A stretch of DNA of 64,000 nucleotides, taken from NCBI RefSeq assembly GCF_014648495.1, contig NZ_BMRF01000026.1, positions 37,831-101,830 of the forward strand, read 5' to 3'. This DNA comes from Actinomadura cremea (lineage in GTDB: Bacteria > Actinomycetota > Actinomycetes > Streptosporangiales > Streptosporangiaceae). The notes under the pieces are model-generated. The model worked only from the letters and a program-made list of their open reading frames with translations. It made no database searches and was not told where the DNA came from. A program made the position numbers and the translations under genes. Positions within the stretch are counted from its first letter, which is position 1; each line of letters starts with the position of its first letter. Positions 1 to 8,143 of the stretch are shown piece by piece.

Positions 1-2
1 TC

Positions 3-212
3 GCGACCCAGATGGAGGGCAAGCCGGTCACGCATGACCACGGCGGCCCCACGCGCCTTTACGTCGCGCCCATGTACGGCTACAAGTCCATCAAGTGGCT
101 GGACGGCATCGAGCTGACCGACGAGGTCGAGCCGGGGTACTGGGAGGAACGCGGGTACGACGTCGACGCCTGGGTGGGACGGTCGAACGGGCGCGACGAT
201 GTCCCCACGTGA
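3..212 (+). CDS. Molybdopterin-dependent oxidoreductase, C-terminal fragment
   Basis: Only the last 69 residues are inside the window; the reading frame is open from the left edge. The stretch GGPTRLYVAPMYGYKSIKWL followed by a GYWEERGYDVDAWVG tail resembles the C-terminal end of sulfite oxidase/YedY-type molybdopterin enzymes, where a Gly-Tyr-Lys-x-x-Lys-Trp-x segment lines the cofactor pocket. Its stop overlaps the start of a cytochrome b gene by 14 nt, which supports a membrane-associated molybdoenzyme passing electrons to or from a b-type cytochrome. The substrate cannot be told from this fragment. Confidence 0.75.
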   Translation, partial: ATQMEGKPVTHDHGGPTRLYVAPMYGYKSIKWLDGIELTDEVEPGYWEERGYDVDAWVGRSNGRDDVPT

Positions 213-972
213 GCCGGGGCGGCACGAGGCGTCGCGGGACGAGCCGTCCCCGCGGTGGCTGCGGCGGTTCACCCTGGCGGAGCGGTCGGTCCATCACGCG
301 ACCGGCCTGCTGATGCTGGCGTGCCTGGTGACGGCGGCCCTGCTGTACTTCCCGCTCCTGACGACGCTCGTGGGACGCCGCGAGCCGGTCCGGACCGTCC
401 ACGTGTGGTGCGGGTTCGCGCTGCCCGTCCCGGTCGTCCTCGGCCTGCTGTCGCGGGCCTTCCGGGCGGACGTCCGGCGGCTGAACCGGTTCGCCCCGCA
501 CGACTGGGAGTGGCTGCGGCGCCGCGACCGCCGGGACGTGCGCGGCGGGCGCGGGGTCCTGCCGGTGGGGAAGTTCAACGCGGGGCAGAAGCTGAACGCG
601 TCGTTCACGGCCGGCGCGATCCTGATCATGCTCGGGACCGGGGAGATCCTCACGTTCCCCGGGCCGTGGCCGGACGAGTGGCGGACGGGCGCGACGTTCG
701 TCCACGACTGGCTCTTTTTGATCGTCCTCGTGGTCACGGCCGGGCACCTGTGGATGGCGTTCGGGGACGGCGGGGCGCTCACCGGGATGCGCACCGGGCG
801 CGTCGACCTCGGCTGGGCGCGGCGGCACCACGCGGGATGGGCGGACGTCGCCGCGAAGGAGCAGCTCGGACGGGTGGCCGGACGGGTGGCCGGTCAGGCG
901 GAGGGCGCGCCCGGCGAAGAACTCGGGCAAGACAGTGCCAAATTCGCGAAACGACCGCCCGGCACGCCTTGA
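199..972 (+). CDS. Cytochrome b561 / formate dehydrogenase gamma-like membrane subunit
   Basis: A 257-aa membrane protein with four clear hydrophobic segments at roughly residues 33-55, 68-87, 134-152 and 168-188. Candidate haem ligands sit in or beside them: His32/33, His68, His169 and His183. The loop motif VGKFNAGQKLN at about 123-133 is characteristic of gamma (cytochrome b) subunits of formate dehydrogenase and related di-haem b561 proteins. The gene overlaps the preceding molybdopterin enzyme by 14 nt, so the two are co-translated and probably form a membrane redox complex. The C-terminal ~60 residues are polar and low-complexity. Confidence 0.8.
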   Translation: MSPREPGRHEASRDEPSPRWLRRFTLAERSVHHATGLLMLACLVTAALLYFPLLTTLVGRREPVRTVHVWCGFALPVPVVLGLLSRAFRADVRRLNRFAPHDWEWLRRRDRRDVRGGRGVLPVGKFNAGQKLNASFTAGAILIMLGTGEILTFPGPWPDEWRTGATFVHDWLFLIVLVVTAGHLWMAFGDGGALTGMRTGRVDLGWARRHHAGWADVAAKEQLGRVAGRVAGQAEGAPGEELGQDSAKFAKRPPGTP

Positions 973-1126
973 CTCTCCCCGAAAAGAGGCTGGAATGGGA
1001 CATCGAGGCAAGGTGTGGGCGACGGCCCGCGAGCCGGTGATCGGCGCGGGGCGATCGGTGCGCGTCTCGTCTCGCCCGGCGGGCCGACCCCGCCCGCCGG
1101 AACCCCGTGCGCGGAGGTGTGCGCAG

Positions 1127-1387
1127 ATGCCTGCACAGTTGCCTGCACCGGCCGGTCATCGCAGCGAGCCCGGACACGCGCTCGCGCGCCGGCTCTCGGA
1201 CGAGTTCGCGAACTTCCCGCCGGACGCCGTGCTCCGCTGCGTGGCGGACGTCCAGGCCCGCATGTCCCACCTGGGGCTCGAGCCCACGCCGCCGCGCGTC
1301 GAGCGGATGGCGCGCGAGCACCTGACGGGCATGCTGAAGTCCGAGCCTCCCTCGGGACGGTTTCCGGGCGGCGGCGTCGACGGCTGA
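1127..1387 (+). CDS. Small three-helix-bundle dimerization-domain protein
   Basis: An 86-aa protein with the pattern LSDEFANFPPDAVLRCV, then ARMSHLGL, then VERMAREHL, as in small actinobacterial proteins annotated as three-helix bundle dimerization domain. The frame is open upstream, but ATG 1127 is chosen because GGAGG at 1113-1117 gives a 9-nt spacing and the residues before it are low-complexity. The C-terminal 15 residues are Gly/Pro-rich. Its role is unknown; dimerization is inferred from the family name only. Confidence 0.6.
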   Translation: MPAQLPAPAGHRSEPGHALARRLSDEFANFPPDAVLRCVADVQARMSHLGLEPTPPRVERMAREHLTGMLKSEPPSGRFPGGGVDG

Positions 1388-1439
1388 TCCGCGTCCGCGT
1401 TACGCAGACCGGCCGCGCGGAATCTGACAAGCTAGGTGC

Positions 1440-3056
1440 GTGACTCCCCGCAGCCGCGACCGCTCCCCCGGCGAACCGGCACAGCCCGACCCCCCGGGCG
1501 AGGTCGCGGAGATCTTCGACGGCATGCTGCACCACGCCCGCGAACTGCTGGCCGTCCGCAGCCCGCTGGACGCCGAACTGATCGTCAGCGAGATCCTCGG
1601 GGCCTGGTGGGGGCACCGCGTCCCCGGCGGCGACGTCGAGGAGGTCATCGGCGAGGCCCTCATCGGGCACGCCGCGCGCGCCGCGACGCCCGCCGCGCTC
1701 GCCCTGCTGACCGGCATCGCCTACCTCGGCACCCCCCGGCAGGCCGCCCGGTCCGAGCGCGCCGCCCTCGACCTGATGCGGCGCGGCGTCGCCCGCCCGG
1801 GATGGGCCGACCGGGTCGGGACGGTGGCGCCCGAGCAGTGCTTCGTCTCCCGCGACGTCTACGGCGACCAGGACTCGATCGTCTGCGTCTACGCCTACGG
1901 CGGCTCCGAACGGCACGCGCTCGTCGTCCTGGTCGACCGGACGAAGGCGGAGACCGTCCCGGAGCCGGGCGAGCCGCCGTCCGCGCGGCGGGGCCGCCCC
2001 CCGGCGAGCGGCATGGTCCGCGACGCGTGGGTGTCGTCGCGCGTCGACAAGCTCCTCGACCACTGCCGCACGGAGGGCCGCGACAACCCGCTGATGCGGT
2101 TCGAGCAGCTCGACCCCCGCGACACCAAGGCGCTGCTCCAGAGCGCTCTGGAGCTCACCAACGGCGTCGAGGACCCGCCGGTCAACGACAACTTCGGCTC
2201 GTACCACGCGTTCGTCCGCGCGCGCGCCGGGATACTGCCGCCGGGCGGGCGGCTCCCGCAGCCGCCCGTGTACGGGCGGGACCGGCGCGCCACGCTCGCC
2301 GCACGGTTCCTGGCGTCCGACGAGGCCGAGGAGCTGTCGGACCGGTCGGCCGCCAGCCGCTGCGTCGACCGGATCATCGAGTACGGCTGCGAGCACGACT
2401 TCGGGCGCCCCCTGCGGGTCAGCCCGGTCAAGTGCGAGATGTTCCTGCTCGACTGGCTGCCCCGCAAGGTCCTGCTGTCGCCCGGCGAGCAGGAGGCCGC
2501 CCCGCACGTCCTGGCGGCGTGGGTCCGGTGGGCGGGCCGCCGCACGGGCCTGCCCGAGGAGGGCGTCCGCGCGACCCTGGACGCCGTCTGGGACGCCACG
2601 GCCACGTTCGCCGAGGCCTACCGCGACCCGTCCGCGTTCGGCCTCGACCGCGAGATCGTCGGCCGGCTGCTGCCCGACGGCGACCTCGAGGCGCTCCCCC
2701 GCCGCGCGTTCGCGCTGCCGTTCCTGACCGGCACCCACCGCAGCTCCGGACGGCACGGCGCGATCGACCTGTCCGCCCTGGACCCGTCCGACCCGGACGA
2801 CCGCCGCGTCATCCTCGAGTTCGAGCATCCGAGCGCGGGCGACGAGCACCTCGACGCCCACGAGCGGGTCACGGCGCGGCTGTGGGACGGCGATCCCCCC
2901 GAACTGTGGGAGACCGCCCAGGCACTCCTCGACGACGGCTGGCCGCGGCACGAGATCCTGCACCGGCTCATCGACGTCCTGGACGACCACGACGGCGACC
3001 CGCGGGCCCTCCGCGACGCCCTGAGTGGGCTGCGTCACGAACCCCCGCCGGGGTGA
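1440..3056 (+). CDS. Conserved actinobacterial protein of unknown function
   Basis: A 538-aa soluble protein starting at GTG. The N-terminal ~150 residues are helical and alanine-rich. A central segment around residues 135-200 has strand-like hydrophobic runs (SIVCVYAYGGSERHALVVLVD) and then a loop of basic and proline residues. The last 60 residues, with PELWETAQALLDDGWPRHE and ILHRLIDVL, look like the short helical module of DUF1841-type proteins. No catalytic motif was recognised. It is followed at about 100 nt by two SseB-like genes in the same orientation and may belong to that group. No ribosome binding site is evident before the GTG. Confidence 0.6.
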   Translation: MTPRSRDRSPGEPAQPDPPGEVAEIFDGMLHHARELLAVRSPLDAELIVSEILGAWWGHRVPGGDVEEVIGEALIGHAARAATPAALALLTGIAYLGTPRQAARSERAALDLMRRGVARPGWADRVGTVAPEQCFVSRDVYGDQDSIVCVYAYGGSERHALVVLVDRTKAETVPEPGEPPSARRGRPPASGMVRDAWVSSRVDKLLDHCRTEGRDNPLMRFEQLDPRDTKALLQSALELTNGVEDPPVNDNFGSYHAFVRARAGILPPGGRLPQPPVYGRDRRATLAARFLASDEAEELSDRSAASRCVDRIIEYGCEHDFGRPLRVSPVKCEMFLLDWLPRKVLLSPGEQEAAPHVLAAWVRWAGRRTGLPEEGVRATLDAVWDATATFAEAYRDPSAFGLDREIVGRLLPDGDLEALPRRAFALPFLTGTHRSSGRHGAIDLSALDPSDPDDRRVILEFEHPSAGDEHLDAHERVTARLWDGDPPELWETAQALLDDGWPRHEILHRLIDVLDDHDGDPRALRDALSGLRHEPPPG

Positions 3057-3157
3057 CGCGCCGGTTTGCGTGCGACGGCCCCGGCGACAATCATCGGTTT
3101 GCGGGCACGGTCTCCAGGGGGCGAGAGACCGGCCCCCGGCCGTAGGGAGTGATCTTG

Positions 3158-4327
3158 TTGGAGTGGTCCGAGTTCGGCCGGCTGCTGGCGCGCGAACTGG
3201 CGGCGCTCGAACGGGACACGATCCTCATCGTGCGCGAGCGGGACGAGAGCCGGCACTACGTCCAGGCCATGCGCGAGCCCGACCGGCTCTACGCCGAGGC
3301 CGTCAGCAACAACTTCCTCGTCGGCCCGCTGCTGCTCACGCCCGCCGACGAGGAGGTCATGAGCGAGGCGGGCTGGCGGCCGCCCGCCGAACCGGCCCCC
3401 CGCAACTGGTGGACCGAACTGCCCGGCGGCGGCCTGCCCGGCGACTGCACGCGCCTCGCCGACGTGATGGTCACCGCACTGCGCGACGTCCAGGGCGTGC
3501 GGCGCCCGTCCGAACTGGTGTACGAGTCGTTCCACCGGCACGGCACCGGGCTGATCGAACTGCCCGGCTTCGGCATCGACATCGCCGACCCGTCCCGCGT
3601 CACCCGGCGCCGCGAGACGCCCCCCGAGGCCGCACCGGAGCCGTCCGCCGCCGCCGACGGACTGGAGCCCCTCCTCGCCGACGCCAAGGAGCGCGGCGAC
3701 AACGGCACGTACTTCTCGCTGCTCGGCCGCGCCGACCTCGTCCTGCCGGCGACCGGCCCCGCCGTCGAGGACCCCGACCGCGCCGAACTGCCCACGATCA
3801 CCATCGGCGGCGGCACCTACGTCACCGTGTTCACCTCCCCCGGCGCCCTCGCCCGCACCGGCGACCGCCACCCCGGCCTGTACCGGCGGACGTCGTTCGC
3901 CGCGCTGTCGGCCGGCTGGCCCGACCCGGCCTGGCAGCTGGCGATCAACGCGGGGCTGCCGAGCGAGGTCCTCCTCGACGTCACCGCGCTCGCCCGGCTC
4001 AGCGCCGAGCACGGCTCCCCGTCGGTGAACGGGGAGCAGGAGGTCCCGCAGACGACGATCGACGCCTACTCCGTCGAGGACCTGCAGAAGGCCCTCGACG
4101 CCGGGACCCCCTACTTCGACACCGCACCGGAGCCCGAGCCGGAGCCGCTCGGCGCGCCGCCGCCCCCCGCCGAGACCGCGGGCGTCCCGATCCGGCCGCC
4201 GCACGGCACCCGGCTCTGGCGCTGGAACGGCGCCAACGACCAGAGCCCGGTGGCCGTCTACGACGCCATCGGCGCCGTGTGGGCGCCGGCCCGCGCCGAC
4301 GCCGTGCCCGCACCGCGGACCGACTGA
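3158..4327 (+). CDS. SseB / TY-Chap-like protein
   Basis: A 389-aa protein. The start is placed at TTG 3158 because AGGGAG (3144-3149) overlaps an upstream GTG at 3149 but lies 8 nt before this TTG, and because the paralogue at 4414 begins at the same alignment point (EWSEF against DWNDF). Residues 1-135 resemble a YbjN/T3SS-chaperone-like (TY-Chap) fold, with HYVQAMRE and a paired Asn-Trp-Trp. Residues 165-290 resemble the SseB N-terminal domain, with FTSPGAL and AINAGLPSEV. The tail ends in a small beta segment, TRLWRWNGANDQSPVAVYD, also seen at the end of the 4414 product. It lacks the long linker and large C-terminal domain of that paralogue. Confidence 0.6.
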   Translation: MEWSEFGRLLARELAALERDTILIVRERDESRHYVQAMREPDRLYAEAVSNNFLVGPLLLTPADEEVMSEAGWRPPAEPAPRNWWTELPGGGLPGDCTRLADVMVTALRDVQGVRRPSELVYESFHRHGTGLIELPGFGIDIADPSRVTRRRETPPEAAPEPSAAADGLEPLLADAKERGDNGTYFSLLGRADLVLPATGPAVEDPDRAELPTITIGGGTYVTVFTSPGALARTGDRHPGLYRRTSFAALSAGWPDPAWQLAINAGLPSEVLLDVTALARLSAEHGSPSVNGEQEVPQTTIDAYSVEDLQKALDAGTPYFDTAPEPEPEPLGAPPPPAETAGVPIRPPHGTRLWRWNGANDQSPVAVYDAIGAVWAPARADAVPAPRTD

Positions 4328-4413
4328 CCGGCGCCCGGCGCGGCATTCCGCTAACGTCTTACTACCGCCGGGTACGGCGGCCCCCGCCCCCACGGACGTG
4401 AGAGTGGACCCGA

Positions 4414-6405
4414 GTGGACTGGAACGACTTCGCCAAGCGGCTGACCCTCGAACTCTCCCGCCTGCCGGTGCAGTCGTTCATCATCGTGCAGGCGCCCTCC
4501 GGCATGCCGTACGTGCAGGCGATGCGCGCCGACCAGGGCATGGACGCCGAGGCCGTCGGCAGCGCGTTCCTGCCCCGCCCCCTCGGCCACCTGCAGGAAC
4601 GCCGCCTGCGGTCCCTCGGCTGGGAGCCGCCGGACGACCGGCGGCGCCGCAACTGGTGGGACCACTTCGACCTGCGCGACCCCGGCCGCCGCGACCGTGA
4701 CGGCCGCGCCGCCGCCGAACGCCTCGAAGCCTGCGCGATGCTCGCGGGCCGGATGGTCGGCGCGTTCCGCGACGTCTACGGCATCGACTCCCCCCTCGAA
4801 CTCGTCTACCAGGCCGCCCGCATCGGCAAGGAGGGCGGCCCGCTCGCCCTGCCGGGCCTCGGCATCCCCGTCGCGATCCCCGAGGGCGGCGAGCGCCGCA
4901 CCGAACGCCCGTCCGGCTCGGCGCTCGAGACCGCCCTCGCCGACGCGCGCGAACGCGGCGACCAGCGCGGCTACCTCGAACTGCTGGCCCGCGCCCCCCT
5001 CTACCTGCCCGCGCCGAACAACCCCGGCGGCACCGACCACCAGTACGCGACGGCCCAGTTCGGCGACGGCACGTTCATCCTGGCGTTCACCTCCCCCGAG
5101 GCCATGGAGCGATCCCTGCAGGGCCAGGCCGTCCACCACCGGGAGGAGTCCCTGGCGCGGCTCGCCCGCCGCTGGCCGAACCCCCGCTGGCAGCTCGCCG
5201 TCAACCCCGGGCTCCCCAGCGCCTCGTACCTGGACGCCAACGCCCTGTTCGAGCCCGAACACGCCGAACCGCCGCGACAGGCCCGCCGCACCCGTAAGTC
5301 CGGCCGCCGCCGCGCCGCCCCCCGCGAGACCCCGGTCGACCCCGTCCCCGCACGCGGCCCGCAGGCCAACGGCCACACCCCGCCCCCGTCCGAGGACCCG
5401 CCCGCCCCACCCACCGACGCCCCGGCACCAGCCGCCGCCTCAGGCGACCCGAGCGCGCGCGGAGCCGACCCCCGCGACACCTTCGTGGGCCCACCCGGCG
5501 AACGTCCGGCCGAGGCCCTGGGAACGCCCCGTCCGGGCGAACGCGGGGACGCCCCTCGCGACGGGCTCGCGAGCCCACCCGGCGGACCTCCGGCCGATGC
5601 GACGGCGGGCGCCGCCCCAGACCCGTACTCAACCGGCCCAGCCCATGACCCGGGGGCACCGCGCCTTACCAAGGGCGACCCAAGCGCGCACGGGACCGCC
5701 CCCCGCGACGCCCTCGCGGGCCCACCCGGCGGACCTCCGGCCGAAACGGCACCGCGCGCCCCGGCCCCGTACCCGACCGGCCCCGCCGAGGCCCCGGAAG
5801 CACCCCGTCCCGGCGCGGACGGGGCGGGCGCTCGGGTCGGGCTTGGGGGTGGGGACGACGCCCTCGCCGGGGCACCCGATGCGGCTCCGGCGGAGGACGT
5901 CGCGGCGGGACGGCAGATCGTGGTGATGCAGAAGGTCGTCCGGAGCGACCATGTCCAGCACTACCTCGAAGGTGGGTACGACCTGGTCGCCGGGTACGTG
6001 CACCGGTTCGAGGACGTGCGGGGGCTGGGCACTCCGGCGGTGATCGTGCGGGCGCTGGGACTCGTGTACGAGGGGTCGCCGTTCAGTCCGGCGGACGAGC
6101 AGGTGTTCGTGATCCGGTGGGCGGCGGTGAAGCCGCCGCTGTTCCGGCGGCCGCTGGGCGGGATCGACGAGTGGAGCATGGGGATCGTGCCGGGCGGCTG
6201 GGTGATCGAGAAGGCGCCGTTCCCGGGTTCGGGGTACGCGCCGGGCGAGGGGCCGTCGATCCCGGAGTTCAAGATCGACAGCCAGCGGCTGCCGCACGGG
6301 GCGGAGCTGTACCGGCTGGACGCGCAGGGGACGGAGCGGCTCGTCGCCGTGTTCGACGCCGATCTGCGCAGGTGGCATGTGAAACTGCCGGGGGGACGGG
6401 CATGA
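4414..6405 (+). CDS. Modular SseB/TY-Chap protein with long linker and variable C-terminal domain
   Basis: A 663-aa protein from GTG. Residues ~1-135 are TY-Chap-like (PYVQAMRAD, RRNWWDHF). Residues ~170-280 match the SseB N-terminal style (FILAFTSPEAM, LAVNPGLPSAS). Residues ~285-495 form a Pro/Ala/Gly linker with degenerate repeats. Residues ~500-663 are an unrecognised globular domain with GGYDLVAGYVHRFEDVRGL, then QVFVIRW, and ending HGAELYRLDAQGTERLVAVF. Base usage changes from C-rich to G-rich codons near 5.9 kb, exactly at the linker/C-domain junction. The next gene overlaps by 4 nt (ATGA). This architecture resembles polymorphic toxins with exchangeable tips and a partner immunity gene, but the domain was not identified, so toxin activity is only a hypothesis. 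Confidence 0.6.
   Translation: MDWNDFAKRLTLELSRLPVQSFIIVQAPSGMPYVQAMRADQGMDAEAVGSAFLPRPLGHLQERRLRSLGWEPPDDRRRRNWWDHFDLRDPGRRDRDGRAAAERLEACAMLAGRMVGAFRDVYGIDSPLELVYQAARIGKEGGPLALPGLGIPVAIPEGGERRTERPSGSALETALADARERGDQRGYLELLARAPLYLPAPNNPGGTDHQYATAQFGDGTFILAFTSPEAMERSLQGQAVHHREESLARLARRWPNPRWQLAVNPGLPSASYLDANALFEPEHAEPPRQARRTRKSGRRRAAPRETPVDPVPARGPQANGHTPPPSEDPPAPPTDAPAPAAASGDPSARGADPRDTFVGPPGERPAEALGTPRPGERGDAPRDGLASPPGGPPADATAGAAPDPYSTGPAHDPGAPRLTKGDPSAHGTAPRDALAGPPGGPPAETAPRAPAPYPTGPAEAPEAPRPGADGAGARVGLGGGDDALAGAPDAAPAEDVAAGRQIVVMQKVVRSDHVQHYLEGGYDLVAGYVHRFEDVRGLGTPAVIVRALGLVYEGSPFSPADEQVFVIRWAAVKPPLFRRPLGGIDEWSMGIVPGGWVIEKAPFPGSGYAPGEGPSIPEFKIDSQRLPHGAELYRLDAQGTERLVAVFDADLRRWHVKLPGGRA
5440..5765 (+). 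repeat. Degenerate intragenic repeats in the linker
   Basis: Imperfect copies of a Pro-Arg-Asp-x-x-x-x-Pro-Pro-Gly-x-x-Pro-Ala motif. Near-identical DNA cores beginning CCCACCCGGCG occur at about 5490, 5574 and 5721. The last two share 'cccacccggcggacctcc' exactly. They encode the disordered spacer between the SseB-like and C-terminal domains. Confidence 0.6.
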
Positions 6406-6767
6406 TCCGGCACGGGTACTACGCGGGATGGCGCGGCGGCGAGTACGAGGCGAGTCCGGACGGTGATCTCGTACGGCTGTACGCGGAGCGGGAGGCCGAT
6501 GGGTTCCGGCTGATCACCCCCGACCGGTACCTGCGGGTGGTGCCGGCGGCGGAGATCGACCATCTGCGTTACGTGAGCACGCGTTGCGTCTGGCGGGGAG
6601 AGCCGTTCGTGGTGCTGGGCGAGCAGGACGGCTGGTTGCGGGTGGAGTACACGGGCGGGAGGGCGCCGGTGGCGGAGCGGCTCGGGTTGGAGACGTTCGA
6701 TCGGGGCGTCTATCAGGCGTGGGCGTCGCGGCACGAGGTCGAGGACGTCCGCGAGGAGATCGTCTGA
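6402..6767 (+). CDS. Small partner protein of the modular SseB-type gene (immunity-like candidate)
   Basis: A 121-aa acidic soluble protein (HGYYAGWRGGEYEASPDG, CVWRGEPFVVL, WLRVEYTGGRAPVAE). Its ATG overlaps the stop of the 663-aa gene in an ATGA arrangement, so the two are translationally coupled at fixed stoichiometry. The G-rich codon style is shared with the last ~500 nt of that gene. No signal peptide or membrane segment is present. Size, acidity and coupling fit an immunity protein or a dedicated binding partner for the upstream C-terminal domain. The family was not named with certainty. Confidence 0.55.
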   Translation: MIRHGYYAGWRGGEYEASPDGDLVRLYAEREADGFRLITPDRYLRVVPAAEIDHLRYVSTRCVWRGEPFVVLGEQDGWLRVEYTGGRAPVAERLGLETFDRGVYQAWASRHEVEDVREEIV

Positions 6768-6779
6768 GAAGGTCGGGGC

Positions 6780-7532
6780 ATGGCGGTCATCGACATCAAC
6801 GCCGACCTCGGCGAGGGGTTCGGCATCTGGGAGCTGGGCGACGACCTGGCACTGCTCGACGTGATCACCAGCGCGAACGTGGCGTGCGGGTTCCACGCGG
6901 GCGATCCGCTGATCATGCGCCGGGTGTGCGCGGCGGCGGTGGAGCGCGGGGTGACGATCGGCGCGCAGGTGTCGTACCGCGACCTGGCCGGTTTCGGTCG
7001 CCGGGAGATGGACGTCGCCGCGCCGGAGCTGACGGCCGAGGTGCTGTACCAGCTCGCGGCGCTGGACGGGATCGCGCGCGCGGAGGGCGGGCGGGTCGCG
7101 TACGTGAAGCCGCACGGGGCGCTCTACAACCGGGTGGCGCGCGACGAGGTGCAGGCGGCGGCGGTGGCGGAGGCGGTGCGGGCGTTCGATCCCGCGTTGC
7201 CGTTGCTGACGCTGCCGGGTTCGGCCGTGCACGAGGTCGCGGGTGGGCTGACGGTGGTGGCGGAGTGCTTCGCCGACCGCGCGTACACGCCGGCGGGGCG
7301 GCTGGTGTCGCGGCGGGAGCCGGGTGCCGTGGTGCACGACGCGGGCGAGGTCGTGCGGCGGGCCGTCCGGATGGCGGTGGGCGGCAGTGTGGTCGCGGTG
7401 GACGGGAGCGACGTCGCGCTGCGGGCGCGGTCGATGTGCGTGCACGGGGACACGCCGGGGGCGGTGTCGCTGGCGCGGGCGGTGCGGGCGGCGCTGACGG
7501 GCGCGGGCGTGACGCTGGAACCGTTCGCGTGA
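6780..7532 (+). CDS. pxpA: 5-oxoprolinase subunit A (LamB/YcsF family)
   Basis: A 250-aa protein with the family hallmarks INADLGEGFG at residues 5-14, ITSANVACGFHAGDP near 31-45 and YVKPHGALYN near 107-116. PxpA with PxpB and PxpC converts 5-oxoproline (pyroglutamate), a by-product of glutamine and glutathione chemistry, to glutamate using ATP in the cytoplasm. It is first of three overlapping genes in the standard pxpA-B-C order. Length is usual for the family. Confidence 0.95.
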   Translation: MAVIDINADLGEGFGIWELGDDLALLDVITSANVACGFHAGDPLIMRRVCAAAVERGVTIGAQVSYRDLAGFGRREMDVAAPELTAEVLYQLAALDGIARAEGGRVAYVKPHGALYNRVARDEVQAAAVAEAVRAFDPALPLLTLPGSAVHEVAGGLTVVAECFADRAYTPAGRLVSRREPGAVVHDAGEVVRRAVRMAVGGSVVAVDGSDVALRARSMCVHGDTPGAVSLARAVRAALTGAGVTLEPFA

Positions 7533-8143
7533 GAGTGCTGCGGGCGGGGGACGCGGCGCTGCTGGTGGAGACGGGCGATCTGGCGAGCGCGCACCGGTTG
7601 GACGCGGCGCTGCGGGGCGCACGTCCGGCGGGCGTGGTCGATGTGGTGCCGGGCGAGCAGACCGTGCTGGTGATCACCGAGCCGGGCACGGACATGGAGC
7701 GGCTGGCCGGAGCGCTGCCGGGGCTGCGGGCGCCGGACGACGCGGCGGCGGGCACGGAGCCGGTGCGGATCCCGGTCGTCTACGACGGGGAGGACCTCGA
7801 GGAGGTCGCGGAGCTCACCGGGCTGTCGCGGGACGAGGTCGTGCGGCGGCACTCGGACGCCTGGTACACGGTCGCCTACCTGGGGTTCTCGCCCGGTTTC
7901 GGGTATCTGACGGGGCTGGATCCGGCGCTGCACGTGCCGAGGCGGGAGTCGCCGCGCACGGCGGTCCCGGCCGGGTCGGTGGCGATCGCGGGGCCGTACG
8001 CGGCGGTGTACCCGTCGCGGTCGCCGGGCGGCTGGCGGCTGCTGGGACGGACGGCGGCGGCGCTGTGGGACGTCGAGCGCGATCCGCCGTCGCTGCTGCG
8101 GCCGGGGACGCGCGTCCGGTTCGTCCCCGGGGACGATCGTTGA
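7529..8143 (+). CDS. pxpB: 5-oxoprolinase subunit B (allophanate hydrolase subunit 1-like)
   Basis: A 204-aa protein starting at GTG 7529, overlapping the pxpA stop by 4 nt (GTGA). Family motifs are YLGFSPGFGYL near residues 117-127, then PRRESPRTAVPAGSVAIAG, which matches the PRxxPRxxVPxGSVxIAG signature of PxpB/KipI proteins. It pairs with PxpC to form the ATP-dependent part of 5-oxoprolinase. The N-terminal ~70 residues are a compact alpha/beta segment starting RVLRAGDAALLVE. Confidence 0.93.
   Translation: MRVLRAGDAALLVETGDLASAHRLDAALRGARPAGVVDVVPGEQTVLVITEPGTDMERLAGALPGLRAPDDAAAGTEPVRIPVVYDGEDLEEVAELTGLSRDEVVRRHSDAWYTVAYLGFSPGFGYLTGLDPALHVPRRESPRTAVPAGSVAIAGPYAAVYPSRSPGGWRLLGRTAAALWDVERDPPSLLRPGTRVRFVPGDDR

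Noticed and set aside
894-3038. A 714-codon open frame on the minus strand
   Set aside because: It is antisense to three plus-strand genes with normal codon bias; its product is low-complexity Arg/Gly/Val with no domain. Long spurious frames are expected at this GC content.
5440-5765. CRISPR-like repeats
   Set aside because: The repeats are irregularly spaced, degenerate and in-frame within a coding linker.
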